Shown piece by piece: positions 7,299 through 18,017 of a DNA stretch of 40,928 bases (the first letter of the stretch is position 1; each line of letters opens with the position of its first letter). The position numbers were made by a program, and so were the translations under genes. A model generated the notes under the pieces. The model ran no database searches and had not been told where the DNA came from. It saw only the letters and a list, made by a program, of their open reading frames with translations. Origin of the DNA: Lachnospiraceae bacterium (GTDB lineage: Bacteria > Bacillota > Clostridia > Lachnospirales > Lachnospiraceae); assembly GCA_014804795.1 (NCBI GenBank), contig JAAUZC010000004.1:1-40928 (forward strand), given 5' to 3'.

Positions 7299-8762
7299 TT
7301 ATTCGGCAGACTCCCGCACCATATCCGGATTTCCCTGTCTTAAAAGTTCCGTACTTAATGCAAAATTGCTGGTACGAGCATCAAAATGTGTACCGTATAA
7401 CGGCAGATTATATACTCCCACCGCGTAGTAGCTTCCTGTCTTCTCCCGTCTGCCGTCAGGATTTTCTATATATTCAGAAAAGATATAAAAATCACCCTCG
7501 CCCTCTATGTTGACACAGCAGGCAAACACATGAATCATTTTTCTCGGATCCTCAAGAGATATCGTACCATCCGGATCAATAATACGTCCTTCGTCCAACA
7601 GGTAACGTCTAACGACACTCTGCGCATCTTCCTTTGTATAATTTGTGATCAATTCCAGATGATAGTTTCTCACCGTGATCTCACTGGATACACCTTTTTC
7701 ATCGATTGCCACAAATTTGAAATTGCTGTCCCCAAGAGGCATCGGCAAAAAGCCACTGTACATATTGCTGAGCCCGTCCGGTTCACTGCCGTCTGTTGTG
7801 TAATAAACCTGACACCCCTCTTCCGCCTCCACATGAAGAAGCTGCGGTGTATAAAAATCCCCGCTGTAGGCATCTATTTCCGGTGCAAACGGCATGGAAA
7901 CATCAATCTGATAACGGGCCTTTGCATAAGGACTTTTAATACCGTAATCATTAATAAATACTGCAGTGATCTCATACGATCCTGTTTCCAGAAAAATCGG
8001 CGAAATGTATTCCTCTGAATATCTGTCGGGATTGCTCCCATCCATTGTATAATAAATATGTCCGTTTGTACTACTTAAAATCTTTAACGGCACCACTTCG
8101 TTATAGGCACCCTCCACATAGTTAAACTCCGGCACATTCGCCATAAACTTTGCATATTTCTCCTGAACGGAAGCTTCCGGACAGTCCTGCAGAAGTGTGT
8201 TGATCTGTTCGTACTGTTCCTTATCCGCGTAAAAGGTAACGAGCTGATCGTAACACTGCATAAGCTTTTCTCTGGAAATCTGACTATACCTGATCAGTTC
8301 ATACAGCGTTTCCATATAGGATTGTTCATCCCCCAAAGCCTGATAACAGGCCGCCATTTCCAATTTGAGTTCCTCAAAATCACCACCGGCAACCATGGCG
8401 TTTTGTAAACTTTGCAGAGCCGCTCCATAATCGCCCTCTTCCAACTCCGCCATCGCTGTTTTATGTTGATGATCCGCTGAATGAATATAAGCAGTAACCG
8501 TAAAATAGCCCACGAGGATGATCAGCGCAAGGATAAAAATGCACCCCAGACTCAACACAAACAGATTTTTCTGCTTTTCATGCCCGCTTTCCGCCTCTTT
8601 CTGTGTCGTTTCCGTCAAAGTTTCTACTACACTGGAGAGGGATTCTGTTATGCTGTTTTCCACTTCAGGCTCGAAATCCGGTACTATCTGCACTTCCCTG
8701 CCACAGGTATCACAATACAGATGCCCTTCCGGTATTTCCCTGCCACAATCCGGGCATATCAT
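7299..8762 (-). CDS. Zinc-ribbon, single-TM protein with chitobiase/FN3-type repeats
   Basis: The 487-residue protein starts with a zinc ribbon (CPDCG, CDTCG within residues 3-20), then a Ser/Thr/Glu linker and one transmembrane helix (about 69-92). A helical TPR-like region follows (about 98-210), then two copies of a chitobiase/beta-hexosaminidase C-terminal type domain with signatures YYTMDGSNPD and YYTTDGSEPD, each followed by an EITA/KFVA-like strand. The C-terminal ~110 residues are of unknown fold. The ribbon would be cytoplasmic and the repeats outside. Function is unknown; a surface or sensing role is plausible. AAAGGAGA lies near the ATG. Confidence 0.75.
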   Translation of the reverse strand: MICPDCGREIPEGHLYCDTCGREVQIVPDFEPEVENSITESLSSVVETLTETTQKEAESGHEKQKNLFVLSLGCIFILALIILVGYFTVTAYIHSADHQHKTAMAELEEGDYGAALQSLQNAMVAGGDFEELKLEMAACYQALGDEQSYMETLYELIRYSQISREKLMQCYDQLVTFYADKEQYEQINTLLQDCPEASVQEKYAKFMANVPEFNYVEGAYNEVVPLKILSSTNGHIYYTMDGSNPDRYSEEYISPIFLETGSYEITAVFINDYGIKSPYAKARYQIDVSMPFAPEIDAYSGDFYTPQLLHVEAEEGCQVYYTTDGSEPDGLSNMYSGFLPMPLGDSNFKFVAIDEKGVSSEITVRNYHLELITNYTKEDAQSVVRRYLLDEGRIIDPDGTISLEDPRKMIHVFACCVNIEGEGDFYIFSEYIENPDGRREKTGSYYAVGVYNLPLYGTHFDARTSNFALSTELLRQGNPDMVRESAE

Positions 8763-8798
8763 GAGCCGCTCTCCTTTCGCTTGTATCTAAACGCCATT

Positions 8799-8827
8799 AG
8801 TATAGCACATTTTTTCTTATAAGTCTA
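8799..8827 (-). promoter_or_regulatory. Sigma-A type promoter for the zinc-ribbon/chitobiase-repeat gene
   Basis: On the minus strand TAGACT (8822-8827) and TATACT (8799-8804) are separated by 17 bp, about 37 bp before the start codon at 8762. The -35 box overlaps the last codons of folD, so the downstream gene can be expressed independently of folD. Confidence 0.55.
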
Positions 8828-9659
8828 CCGACGCAATACAGTTACTCATCAGCATCGCAATCGTCATAGGTCCGACACCGCCCGGCACAGGTGTAATGGC
8901 ACTGCATTTTGGTGCCACACTGTCAAAATCCACATCACCGCAGAGTTTTCCGTTTTCATTTCTGTGAATGCCGACATCGATGATCACCGCGCCTTCTTTT
9001 ACATAATCCGCTGTGATGAATTTCGGCTTACCGATCGCCACCACAAGAATATCTGCCCGCTTTGTCACTTCTCTCAGGTCTGCCGTTTTAGAATGACAAA
9101 CCGTCACTGTTCCGTTCTCCGCAAGCAGCAAAAGCGCCACCGGTTTTCCCACAATGTTGCTTCTGCCCACTACGACGCATTCCTTTCCGGCAATCTCAAT
9201 ACCGCTTCTTTTCAAAAGCTGTATAATACCGGCGGGTGTGCAGGAAACAAAACCTTTCTGTCCTGTGAAAAGAGCCCCTGCACTCATGGGATGAAATCCA
9301 TCCACATCCTTTTTCGCCTCAATAGCCTGAATCACTTTATTTTCATTGATCTGCTCCGGCAGCGGAAGCTGCACCAAAATACCGTTTACCGTATCGTCAG
9401 CATTTAATTTCTCCACTAACGCAAGCAAATCCTCCTCGCTCGTCTCCTCCGGCAGCTCATAGGATAATGACCTGATACCGCATTCCTCACAGGCGCGTTT
9501 CTTATTTCTGACATAAACGCCGGAAGCCGGATCGCTCCCCACCTGTACCACCGCCAGCGTAATCTCAATCCCTTTTTCCTTATACGCCTCCGCCTTCATG
9601 CGGCACTCTTCCTTAATCTCCTTTGAAATCGTCTTACCGTCTATTATTTGATAACTCAT
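8817..9659 (-). CDS. folD: Bifunctional methylene-THF dehydrogenase / methenyl-THF cyclohydrolase
   Basis: This 280-residue protein is of standard FolD length. Diagnostic segments are YVRNKKRACEECGI (with the catalytic Lys), GILVQLPLP, KDVDGFHPMSAG, the NADP-binding GRSNIVGKPVALLL and the C-terminal PVPGGVGPMT. It interconverts 5,10-methylene-THF and 10-formyl-THF in the cytosol using NAD(P), feeding purines and, in acetogenic Clostridia, the methyl branch of the Wood-Ljungdahl pathway. fhs, the next enzyme in the same direction of metabolism, lies ~800 bp away. AAGGAAGGA precedes the ATG. Confidence 0.97.
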   Translation of the reverse strand: MSYQIIDGKTISKEIKEECRMKAEAYKEKGIEITLAVVQVGSDPASGVYVRNKKRACEECGIRSLSYELPEETSEEDLLALVEKLNADDTVNGILVQLPLPEQINENKVIQAIEAKKDVDGFHPMSAGALFTGQKGFVSCTPAGIIQLLKRSGIEIAGKECVVVGRSNIVGKPVALLLLAENGTVTVCHSKTADLREVTKRADILVVAIGKPKFITADYVKEGAVIIDVGIHRNENGKLCGDVDFDSVAPKCSAITPVPGGVGPMTIAMLMSNCIASVDL

Positions 9660-9808
9660 GTTTATCCTTCCTTTTATTTCATTCCCAAATTGCTTTCATG
9701 TTCCCAATGTCTCTAAGCCAGAGGCCGGTGAATATCCATAAATCTTTGTCCCCGGGATCATTTACAGAGATGCTCTGCAAACCGGAATTGACCGAGCTGA
9801 AAGCGAGG

Positions 9809-9840
9809 GATACGAGCAAAAAGCGCAGTGTTTGCGAGTC
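9809..9840 (+). repeat. Dispersed 32-bp repeat, copy 2
   Basis: This is the plus-strand copy of the repeat at 6275-6306 (30 of 32 identical, both changes transitions). It lies in the 209-bp gap between the NUDIX gene and folD. No promoter, terminator or ORF was seen in the rest of that gap. Confidence 0.75.
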
Positions 9841-9868
9841 TGTCCTAAGTTAATAAGTAAATCAAAAT

Positions 9869-10321
9869 TTATTTGCAAACCGGATAGCTTATTGCATCAC
9901 CCCAGCGTGATACCTCATCGTGAAAGACTTCAACATCAAGCAAACCGTATGCCCAAAGATAAGCTCTTTCACGTTCTGTAAATTCATTCAAGGATAACCA
10001 ACGAACATTTTTAATAGCTTGTTCTTCACCTTCCTGAATTTCAGGGTCAGACCCGATCATTTCCCGCTGTTCACTTGATACATCAATAAGATAAACGTAT
10101 TCTGTGCTGCCATCTTTCCGATGCAGGATATTCAGCTGCCTGCTTATAGTGCCAATTAAGCCGCATTCCTCTTTCAATTCTCTGAGTGCCGTTTCTTCCG
10201 ATGTTTCGCCCGGCTCAATGCCGCCACCCGGCAACTCATTGATATATCTATCCAATCTGTGCGTTTGTACTGACAATATTTTATTATTACGAACTACTAA
10301 TGCCATACTGCGATCTCTCAT
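9869..10321 (-). CDS. NUDIX hydrolase
   Basis: The 150-residue protein carries a complete Nudix box: GGIEPGE followed by seven residues and then RELKEECGL, fitting the consensus Gx5Ex7REUxEExGU. The flanking strands (SMALVVRNNKILSVQ, YINELPGG) are those of the family. Nudix enzymes hydrolyse nucleoside diphosphates linked to another moiety with Mg2+. The substrate cannot be read from the sequence; the WLSLNEFTER segment is common in MutT/ADP-ribose-type members. GGAGG lies 7 bases before the ATG. A perfect palindrome sits 34 bp upstream of the start. Confidence 0.85.
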   Translation of the reverse strand: MRDRSMALVVRNNKILSVQTHRLDRYINELPGGGIEPGETSEETALRELKEECGLIGTISRQLNILHRKDGSTEYVYLIDVSSEQREMIGSDPEIQEGEEQAIKNVRWLSLNEFTERERAYLWAYGLLDVEVFHDEVSRWGDAISYPVCK

Positions 10322-10354
10322 GCCTGCACCTCCAAATCCCGATTTGTATATGAA

Positions 10355-10370
10355 TATACCCCAGGGTATA
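10355..10370. promoter_or_regulatory. 16-bp palindrome resembling a CsoR-type operator
   Basis: TATACCC, a 2-bp centre and GGGTATA form a dyad 34 bp upstream of the NUDIX start codon. The ATACCC...GGGTAT arrangement resembles operators of CsoR-family repressors in Firmicutes. No csoR, copper or persulfide gene is in the window, so the assignment is only by resemblance. Confidence 0.4.
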
Positions 10371-10444
10371 CGGCTCTAAAAGCAAAATACTTATTCATTG
10401 GAACACGAAATTGAATTATCCGGACGTCCGCTTAACACACATGC

Positions 10445-12112
10445 TTAGAACAGCCCCGTTACCATGCCCTCATCGTTCACATCGATCCGATACGCCGCCG
10501 GTTCTTTCGGCAGTCCCGGCATCGTCATGACCGCCCCGGTGAGCACCACCACAAAGCCTGCTCCCGCCGATACATAAACTTCCCTGATGTTTACCGTAAA
10601 GCCTTCCGGTCTGCCAAGAAGGGCCGCATCATCCGATAAGGAATACTGAGTCTTAGCCATACACACCGGCAGATCTCCGAACCCCAGATTTTCAAGCTGT
10701 GTGATCTGTTTTGTCGCGGCCGCCGCATAAGATACACCGGCCGCACCATAAATTTCTTTTGCCACGCACTCTATCTTTTCTTTTAAAGAGAGGGCATCTT
10801 CATATAAAACATGGAAATCACTCTCTTTCTCCAAAGCCGTCAGTACTTTCCCTGCAAGCACAAGGCCGCCTTCACCGCCTTTTTCCCATACTTCGGAAAG
10901 TGCAAATTCACAGTCCCTTTCCTCGCAAAAGGCTCTCACATAAGATAATTCCGCCTCTGTATCTGTCAGGAATTTATTTAATGTAACCACCACCGGTACA
11001 CCGTACTTTTTCAGATTCTCAATATGTTTTTCCAGATTGACGATGCCCGCTTTCAGCGCACCCAGGTTCTCCTCTCCCAGATTTTCTTTCTTTACACCGC
11101 CATTGTATTTTAACGCGCGTACTGTTGCCACCAACACCACTGCATCCGGTTTTAACCCCGACATACGGCATTTAATATCAAAAAACTTCTCCGCCCCCAG
11201 ATCTGCACCAAAACCGGCTTCCGTGATACAGTAATCCGCCAGCTTTAACGCTGTCCTTGTGGCGCGCACGGAATTGCAGCCGTGGGCAATATTCGCAAAA
11301 GGCCCGCCATGCACTAACGCCAGTGTATGCTCTAATGTCTGAATCAGGTTAGGCTTTATTGCGTCCTTCAAAAGTGCCGCCATGGAGCCTACTGCCTGCA
11401 GATCTTTCGCGGTCACCGGCTTGCCGTCCAGATCGTAAGCCACAACAATTCTGCCGAGTCTTTCCTTTAAATCCTGCATATCCTCCGCCAGACAGAGTAC
11501 TGCCATAATTTCAGAAGCAACCGTGATCACAAAATGATCTTCCCGCACAAAGCCGTCCGCTTTGCTGCCCATGCCGACCACCACATTTCGAAGAACCCTG
11601 TCATTCATATCAAGGCATCTTTTCCAGACAATATTTCTCGTATCGATCCGCAGGGCATTTCCCTGTTGAATATGATTATCAAGCAGCGCCGCCAACAAAT
11701 TATTGGCGGATGTAATCGCATGGAAATCTCCTGTAAAATGCAGGTTCAGATCCTCCATCGGCACAACCTGCGCCATGCCGCCCCCCGCAGCGCCGCCTTT
11801 GATACCGAAACAGGGCCCGAGAGAGGGCTCACGCAAAGCGATCACCGCGTTTTTTCCAAGCCTGCCGAAAGCTTCGCCAAGTCCCACCGTGGTAGTCGTC
11901 TTGCCTTCCCCGGCCGGCGTGGGATTGATTGCCGTCACAAGAATCAATTTCCCGTCCGGTTTATCTTTCAGGGAACAGATATATTCTTCCGAGAGTTTTG
12001 CTTTATACTTTCCGTACAGTTCCAGTTCTTTTGCAGGAATACCGCTCTTCTCCGCCACTTCAGTGATCGGCTGTAGCACCGCTTCCTGTGCAATTTCAAT
12101 ATCTGTTTTCAT
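10445..12112 (-). CDS. fhs: Formate-tetrahydrofolate ligase
   Basis: This 555-residue enzyme is of the normal family length. The N-terminal region has the ATP-binding loop [15 protein letters not shown], then [19 protein letters not shown] and MNDRVLRN, followed by [12 protein letters not shown] and, near the end, [20 protein letters not shown]. It makes 10-formyl-THF from formate, THF and ATP and works in sequence with FolD. GAGGAG lies 6 bases before the ATG. It begins 15 bp after ftsK ends, so the two may share a transcript although their functions are unrelated. Confidence 0.97.
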   Translation of the reverse strand: MKTDIEIAQEAVLQPITEVAEKSGIPAKELELYGKYKAKLSEEYICSLKDKPDGKLILVTAINPTPAGEGKTTTTVGLGEAFGRLGKNAVIALREPSLGPCFGIKGGAAGGGMAQVVPMEDLNLHFTGDFHAITSANNLLAALLDNHIQQGNALRIDTRNIVWKRCLDMNDRVLRNVVVGMGSKADGFVREDHFVITVASEIMAVLCLAEDMQDLKERLGRIVVAYDLDGKPVTAKDLQAVGSMAALLKDAIKPNLIQTLEHTLALVHGGPFANIAHGCNSVRATRTALKLADYCITEAGFGADLGAEKFFDIKCRMSGLKPDAVVLVATVRALKYNGGVKKENLGEENLGALKAGIVNLEKHIENLKKYGVPVVVTLNKFLTDTEAELSYVRAFCEERDCEFALSEVWEKGGEGGLVLAGKVLTALEKESDFHVLYEDALSLKEKIECVAKEIYGAAGVSYAAAATKQITQLENLGFGDLPVCMAKTQYSLSDDAALLGRPEGFTVNIREVYVSAGAGFVVVLTGAVMTMPGLPKEPAAYRIDVNDEGMVTGLF

Positions 12113-12127
12113 AGCGCTCTCCTCTTT

Positions 12128-15124
12128 TTACACTGACTCCTCTACAAAACTCTCAAACTGTTCCGGACTCATCAACACTTTTCTGGGTTTCGTTCCTTCC
12201 TCTTCACCGACTACCCCTGCTTCACACAACTGATCCATAATGCGCGCCGCCCGGTTAAAACCGATCTTAAATACTCTCTGCAGCATACCGATAGACGCCT
12301 TGTCTTTTTCGATGATAAACCGGCCCGCTTCCACAAAATAGTCATCATAAGCCGAAGAACCATCCGCAGAAACACCACCGGAAACCGTAGAAGCTTCTTT
12401 CATCTGCTGTTCAATATCCGGACTGTACTGGGTGATGATATTCTGATCTTTCAAAAAGTTCACAACATCCTCCACCTCATCATCGGAAATGAATGCGCCC
12501 TGAATTCTTGCCGGTTTCGGATATCCCTGGGGATAAAACAGCATATCGCCCTTGCCGAGCAGTTTCTCCGCTCCGACCATATCGAGAATCGTCCGGGAAT
12601 CCACACCGCTGGAAACCGCAAAGGCAATTCGGCTTGGCATGTTAGCCTTGATCAATCCTGTAATAACATCCACCGACGGCCTCTGAGTTGCAATGATCAG
12701 GTGGATTCCGGCAGCTCTGGCAAGCTGTGCCAGACGGCAGATAGACTCTTCCACCTCTCCCGGCGCCACCATCATCAGGTCTGCAAGCTCATCCACAATG
12801 ATCACAATCTGCGGCATCTTAACCGGCGCGTCAGGGACGCCCTTTTTCTGCATCTGTTCCACTTTCTGATTGTAGCCCTTCAAGTCCCGCACACCCTGTT
12901 CGGCGAACTTATTATACCGTTCCGTCATTTCCGCCACACCCCAGTGCAGAGCCGCAGCAGCTTTTTTCGGATCGGTCACCACCGGCAGAAGAAGGTGCGG
13001 AATACCATTATATACACTGAGCTCCACCACTTTCGGATCTATCATGATCATCTTTACATCATCCGGATGGGCTTTATATAGAATACTCATAATGATCGTA
13101 TTGATACAGACGGACTTACCGGAACCGGTAGCGCCTGCGATCAGCGCATGAGGCATTTTAGCAATATCCGTCACGACCACCTTGCCCCCGATATCCTTTC
13201 CCACCGCAAAGGCAAGACGCGAATCGAAATTCTTATATTCCGGCGACTCGATCAGATCTCTGAACGCCACCATAGAATTTTCCTTGTTCGGCACCTCGAT
13301 ACCCACGGCCGCTTTTCCCGGTATAGGCGCCTCAATACGGATATCCGTAGCCGCCAGATTCAGCTTGATGTCATCCGAAAGTCCGACGATCTTACTGACT
13401 TTCACACCCTGTTCCGGCTGCATTTCAAAACGCGTTACCGTAGGACCCTGACTGATCTCTGTCACAGTCACTTTCACGCCAAAAGTTTCCAACGTCTGCT
13501 GTAAGCGCAGCGCCGTATCTTTTAACTCTTTATTATTGTCTCCTTTGCCTGTGTTTTTCCCCTTTTTTAACAGAGTGACAGGCGGAAACATATATTTTTT
13601 CGTGGCAAAGAGCTGCTTTTTCGGCAGTCCCTTCTCATTCAGCCTGATACTGACATTATCCTGTTTTGCAGCGGTATCTCCCTGTCTGTCGGCCTTCCCC
13701 GCAGCGGATGCGCCGCCCTGTGAAAATTCTGTGATCGGTTCCGGCATTTTTTGAAGTTCTCTGTCCTCATATGTAAATGCCTGTGCCCTCGCTTCGAAAC
13801 CTCTTCCGTCCTGCTCCTCCGCCACCGAAATTCTCGGATCAGCATTCTCTGCACCGCCCGCTTGTGTGGTAATCTCTTCCAATTCCTCATCATAAACAAT
13901 ATTCTGAATATTGTGTTTATTTCGAATATACTCTTCTTCCGCTTCATATTCATTTTCAGCATAGCCCGGATAAGAGATTTCCTGAACCTCATCATCCTCT
14001 GCCTCTTTTCGGTAAATGGAACGAATCGGACGCTCCCTGGGCTCTTCATGCCCCGGCTCTTCTATCACAATATCCTGCACCCGAATCTCATGCATATCAT
14101 TCCGGTTTTCCACCGGCGTTTCTCTGGCCGTAAGCGTCGTATCCAACATCACCCCCCGGCTCTTTTTATTCATCCGCAGAATTTTTTCATCCTCTTTTTC
14201 TTCCTGTATAAGCCGTCTCTCTCTTTCCTTTTCCTCCTGCTGTCTGCGCTTTCTTCTTGCTTTCTCTTCGGCTTCCTCCTGCTTCCTCTGATTTCTCTCT
14301 TCCAGTTCCGCCTGACGTTTTCTATCGCGCTCTTCCTGTTCCTCCTGAATCTTTCTGTCGCGCTCTTCCTTTTCCTTCTGCCGCATCAGCATACGTTCCC
14401 TTTTTTCTTCCCGAAGCCTCTCACGTCTTTCGGCAGCGCTTTCTTCCTCTTCGTCATATTCCTCTTCGTACCGCGCCTCTCTGGAACGCACTTTCTGCGC
14501 CAAAAATTCACTGCTCTTTTTTGCATCGCCGATTACGGAATGCTCCGTCAGAAGTACAACACAAATTAATCCCAGCACAATAATTAACAGTACCGTACCG
14601 AACGTTGACAAATAATGCCATGACAAATAGGCGAACGAACCGGCGAGAACGCCGCCGCCGTTGTGGTGCTCAGCTGCGCTTTTATATAATGTAATAAAAC
14701 TGTAATTTTCCATCTCGGGAAGACGCCCCGCAAACAGTTCACATAACATTGCCAGCAGAATAAAAAGCACGATGCCCGAGACAAGCTTTCTGATTGCCGT
14801 CTTGCTGCCCTCATTACTGATATAGAAAAGTACTGCCGCAAAAATGAGAAAAGGCGCAATGTAGGCCGGAAGCCCAAAGATTCCAAACTGCACATTTCTC
14901 AAAAAAACACCGACGCTCCCCGTAATGCCGAAATTGCATAAAAATAGAAACACACAAAGAGCAAATGCTGCTATAAGCAGTATCTCCTGCAAAAGTTTAT
15001 CGCTAAACGCCTCTTCCTTCGCTGTCCCTTTTCTGCCTGCTGTCTGTCTGTTTCTGCTGTTACTGTTTCTATTATTAGAACCGGAACGATTTCCCTGTCT
15101 TTTTGTATTGCCCGATGCTGCCAT
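12128..15124 (-). CDS. ftsK: FtsK/SpoIIIE-family DNA translocase
   Basis: The ~998-residue protein has four or five N-terminal transmembrane helices (within ~45-215) and a very charged Glu/Arg/Lys/Gln linker (~235-330, likely coiled coil). The motor follows, with Walker A GATGSGKS (~665) and Walker [15 protein letters not shown] (~775), then a C-terminal winged-helix gamma domain ([12 protein letters not shown]). FtsK/SpoIIIE pumps chromosomal DNA through the division or sporulation septum; gamma reads orientation sequences. I chose the ATG at 15124 (GAGG 6 bases upstream) over a GTG four codons earlier. Whether it serves division, sporulation or both cannot be decided here. Confidence 0.95.
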   Translation of the reverse strand: MAASGNTKRQGNRSGSNNRNSNSRNRQTAGRKGTAKEEAFSDKLLQEILLIAAFALCVFLFLCNFGITGSVGVFLRNVQFGIFGLPAYIAPFLIFAAVLFYISNEGSKTAIRKLVSGIVLFILLAMLCELFAGRLPEMENYSFITLYKSAAEHHNGGGVLAGSFAYLSWHYLSTFGTVLLIIVLGLICVVLLTEHSVIGDAKKSSEFLAQKVRSREARYEEEYDEEEESAAERRERLREEKRERMLMRQKEKEERDRKIQEEQEERDRKRQAELEERNQRKQEEAEEKARRKRRQQEEKERERRLIQEEKEDEKILRMNKKSRGVMLDTTLTARETPVENRNDMHEIRVQDIVIEEPGHEEPRERPIRSIYRKEAEDDEVQEISYPGYAENEYEAEEEYIRNKHNIQNIVYDEELEEITTQAGGAENADPRISVAEEQDGRGFEARAQAFTYEDRELQKMPEPITEFSQGGASAAGKADRQGDTAAKQDNVSIRLNEKGLPKKQLFATKKYMFPPVTLLKKGKNTGKGDNNKELKDTALRLQQTLETFGVKVTVTEISQGPTVTRFEMQPEQGVKVSKIVGLSDDIKLNLAATDIRIEAPIPGKAAVGIEVPNKENSMVAFRDLIESPEYKNFDSRLAFAVGKDIGGKVVVTDIAKMPHALIAGATGSGKSVCINTIIMSILYKAHPDDVKMIMIDPKVVELSVYNGIPHLLLPVVTDPKKAAAALHWGVAEMTERYNKFAEQGVRDLKGYNQKVEQMQKKGVPDAPVKMPQIVIIVDELADLMMVAPGEVEESICRLAQLARAAGIHLIIATQRPSVDVITGLIKANMPSRIAFAVSSGVDSRTILDMVGAEKLLGKGDMLFYPQGYPKPARIQGAFISDDEVEDVVNFLKDQNIITQYSPDIEQQMKEASTVSGGVSADGSSAYDDYFVEAGRFIIEKDKASIGMLQRVFKIGFNRAARIMDQLCEAGVVGEEEGTKPRKVLMSPEQFESFVEESV

Positions 15125-15359
15125 ATCCTGCCTCACTTCTGTATAAATAGCTGTTCATCTTTTCGAGTTTATCATAAAATTTTTTATTTGTCATCATGAT
15201 TCTCAAAGCACTCTGCTTTCTTCTTAACTTTTGCGCAATACTATATGCTCCAATCATAAAGAATCTCTTGTGACCATATTCAGAATATGCTAGAATATAC
15301 TGATTTCCAAGTTTAACAGACCAAACACCGTTTAAAAACTGACATAAAAGGATTAATGC

Positions 15360-15905
15360 ATGTTTCACTATATACTAAAATTTTTTCTTATTATTATCAT
15401 CATATCCCCATTTTACCTGCTCTTTCGCCGTCCATGGAAACGGGATCTGAAAAGAGAACGCATACTCGCCATCTTTATCTTATTTATGCTGGGTCTGCTG
15501 GTCCTCGCCCTTGAAGGCAATTATAAACACCCCCTTCTCATGCTGCAGAGTGCCGTTAACCGCCTTTCTACCGGCATGAGCATCAACCTGATCCCTTTTC
15601 ACAGCATCAGTGGATTTTTTCGTCACTTCAGATTTAGTACTTTCATGATAAATATCGTGGGAAATATTGTGATGTTTATTCCCTGGGGATTTGGACTGCC
15701 CCTTTTATGGAAAAAGAGGCAATCCGTTTTTTCCGCAGTTCTTTTTTCAGCCCTGCTGCCATTATTTATCGAAACAGCTCAGCTTTTCATTCAAAGAAGT
15801 GTAGATGTGGATGATCTGATCTTAAATTTTGCGGGCGGATTATCCGGGTATATTCTGTATTCCTTTTACAGAAAGCACCACAATACAGATCAGTTGGCAC
15901 GGTAA
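15360..15905 (+). CDS. VanZ-family membrane protein
   Basis: The 181-residue protein has about five transmembrane helices and the VanZ pattern: INLIPFHSI, the helix NIVGNIVMFIPWGFGLPLL, ETAQLFIQRSVDVDDLILN and AGGLSGYIL. VanZ-like proteins are membrane proteins linked in some cases to glycopeptide or lipoglycopeptide tolerance, but most members have no proven role. An AAAGGA site lies before the ATG. The gene points away from ftsK and its end is 3 bp from the end of the convergent permease gene. Confidence 0.88.
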   Translation: MFHYILKFFLIIIIISPFYLLFRRPWKRDLKRERILAIFILFMLGLLVLALEGNYKHPLLMLQSAVNRLSTGMSINLIPFHSISGFFRHFRFSTFMINIVGNIVMFIPWGFGLPLLWKKRQSVFSAVLFSALLPLFIETAQLFIQRSVDVDDLILNFAGGLSGYILYSFYRKHHNTDQLAR

Positions 15906-15908
15906 TTT

Positions 15909-18017
15909 TTATTTTTTTCTGCGCTGCAGCCAGATCACAAGCCCAGCTGTCAAAAGTCCGATTGGCACTGCAATTACCATCAAAATGCCTACCAGGAAAA
16001 AGTCCAGTGCGGGTACTGTCAAAATTCCTGCAAAATAGCTTTTTACCGGTACCGCCACACTGTTTTCTACCGTTGCAAAGCTGCGCACTGTGCTTTCAAA
16101 CAGCTTCTTATTGTTTCCTGACACAATGGCATCTGCTGTGTCCTGGAATATTGCCGCAGACGTATAGACCACAACCGTGCTCTCGCCGTCGCCCGCCTGT
16201 TTTGTCATTCTTGCTCCCAGTGCAAACGGCCCGTCGATATCACCTTCTGTCTTTGCTCCGTCTGTCACTTCATCAGGATTTGTTCTTGCAAAAGCATTTT
16301 CCGTGGTTTTTAGCAGATAGTGTACCTCTCCGTTTTCTTCGGCGTCCTCATCAATCACAATACCAACTGCATAGGGTGCAAATACATATCCATCATAGAC
16401 GGAAGCAGTCATTTCGTCATACTCCACTTCCGGCAGCAGATAGAGCATATTCTGATAATAGTAATCCATGCTCTGTTCTACAACCATCCCCGCCTCGATC
16501 GTCACATTATAATCCGCAAGCAGAGATTGATAGTTGGGAAGTTTCTCCTCACTGTAGCCGTATACAAACAGTGCATCGCCCCCGCTATTTAAATATTCCC
16601 TGATCTTTTCCGTATCATCCGCGGAAAAATCCGCCGTGGGCGCGTTAACGATCAGACCTTTTGCATCCGCCGGCACTTCCTCTGCAGTCAGCAGATTTAA
16701 TGTTTCATATTCTATATTCAGCTTTGAAAGCACGGACAGAAATCCTTCTTCCAGGCCGGATTCTCCGTGCCCGTCAAGCAGATAAACTTTAGGCATGTCT
16801 TCCATCGTCACATAGCTTAAAGCACTGGTGATCTGCCCCTCTGCATCATAACCCGTTATTTCATAGCCGTAGGTCTCATAGCTCAACTCCATCTGATACA
16901 GTTCATTAGCGTCAATATATTTACTGCGTCTGTCACTTACCACGATCAACGACCGGGAACTCACTGATGCATCCGTATACTGTGCCGCAAAAGTCGGATT
17001 AGAGGAAATATCCACATACTCTACCCGAATGTGTTTCGAATAATTCTCATAGCGGTTCAGTGTTTCGACCACATCCAGATTCATACTTCCCTCCGGGGAA
17101 AGTACATAGATCGTAATATCCTCCTGTAAGGCATCCATCATTTTATAGGACTCTTCTGTCAGGGAATACAGCCGTTCTTTTGTCACATCAAATTCCGTAT
17201 ATTCTGTGGGAAGCTGCTTCAAAACCACATTGACACAGATCAAAACTGCCGTCGTCAAAATGATAAGTCCGATGCTGTAAGCTCCCTTTTTCAACTGTTT
17301 TACGGAAACACTGTAACGCCTTTTCTGGATAGACTGTGTCGTAAAAAACAGCATCAGGAAAATAACCGAAAGATAATATACGATCGCGGATATTTTCAGA
17401 CTGCCATTGAGCAGATCCACAAACGGCGAGGTCAGATCATATACACTTAACATTTTAGTCATGATGTTTCCGGTCGCAGAAATCAGACTGCAGATACCCG
17501 ACATCACGTATCCTATGAAAATAAAAACAACAGATAAAACTGCAGCGATCACCTGACTTTCTGTCAGAGATGACACAAAAACACCGATGGCGACAACCGC
17601 CGAGCCATAAAGAAAAAATCCAAAAAGCGCAACGTAATTTTCCGCATAAGGAATGTCCCCGTATCGGCCAAGCAGCAACGGATACAGGCAGAGTACCGCA
17701 CAGGGAATCGCAAACACTGTTTCTAACGCCATATATTTTCCAAGCACTATCTTCCATACACTGACCGGCGCGGTCAATATCATCTGATCCGTTTTGTTTT
17801 TTCGATCTTCCGCCAGAATCCGCATTGTCAAAATCGGAATTGCCACGATAAAAATAATAAGGGAACTCTCCAGCGTATAGCTTATATAGGCGGATCCCTG
17901 CGCCAGATTATAGGCCGTCGTGTAAAGTCCCGTGAGAAACAGTACCACCGCTAAAAACAGCCAGCCGATAAAGGAATGAAAACAGGCTCTCAGTTCTCTT
18001 TTATAAATTGCTGTCAT
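15909..18017 (-). CDS. ABC-2 permease fused to a GldG-type extracellular domain
   Basis: This 702-residue protein is in effect GldF plus GldG. Residues ~1-235 form a six-helix ABC-2 permease (FLTGLYTTAYNLAQGS, ILAEDRKNKTDQMILTAPVS). One helix (~247-267) then leads to a large extracytoplasmic GldG/IFT52-like region (VTKERLYSLTEESYKM, KVYLLDGHGESGLEEG, GLIVNAPTADFS), and a last TM ends in RRKK. It partners the ATPase encoded just upstream. I chose the ATG at 18017, which overlaps the ATPase stop by 17 bp and follows a G-rich site; an ATG at 18044 is also possible. The exported substrate is unknown. Confidence 0.85.
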   Translation of the reverse strand: MTAIYKRELRACFHSFIGWLFLAVVLFLTGLYTTAYNLAQGSAYISYTLESSLIIFIVAIPILTMRILAEDRKNKTDQMILTAPVSVWKIVLGKYMALETVFAIPCAVLCLYPLLLGRYGDIPYAENYVALFGFFLYGSAVVAIGVFVSSLTESQVIAAVLSVVFIFIGYVMSGICSLISATGNIMTKMLSVYDLTSPFVDLLNGSLKISAIVYYLSVIFLMLFFTTQSIQKRRYSVSVKQLKKGAYSIGLIILTTAVLICVNVVLKQLPTEYTEFDVTKERLYSLTEESYKMMDALQEDITIYVLSPEGSMNLDVVETLNRYENYSKHIRVEYVDISSNPTFAAQYTDASVSSRSLIVVSDRRSKYIDANELYQMELSYETYGYEITGYDAEGQITSALSYVTMEDMPKVYLLDGHGESGLEEGFLSVLSKLNIEYETLNLLTAEEVPADAKGLIVNAPTADFSADDTEKIREYLNSGGDALFVYGYSEEKLPNYQSLLADYNVTIEAGMVVEQSMDYYYQNMLYLLPEVEYDEMTASVYDGYVFAPYAVGIVIDEDAEENGEVHYLLKTTENAFARTNPDEVTDGAKTEGDIDGPFALGARMTKQAGDGESTVVVYTSAAIFQDTADAIVSGNNKKLFESTVRSFATVENSVAVPVKSYFAGILTVPALDFFLVGILMVIAVPIGLLTAGLVIWLQRRKK

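Noticed and set aside
9660-12127. Looked for a tetrahydrofolate riboswitch near folD and fhs
   Set aside because: No conserved paired architecture could be recognised in either leader; the fhs leader is only 15 bp long after ftsK.
14150-14480. Repetitive segment inside ftsK that looks like a DNA repeat
   Set aside because: It encodes the charged Glu/Arg/Lys/Gln linker; the periodicity is at protein level and normal for FtsK/SpoIIIE linkers.
15075-15368. 97-codon minus-strand frame overlapping the ftsK start
   Set aside because: It overlaps the ftsK coding region and its leader, has no ribosome site and matches no family; the region is better read as the leader between ftsK and the divergent VanZ gene.
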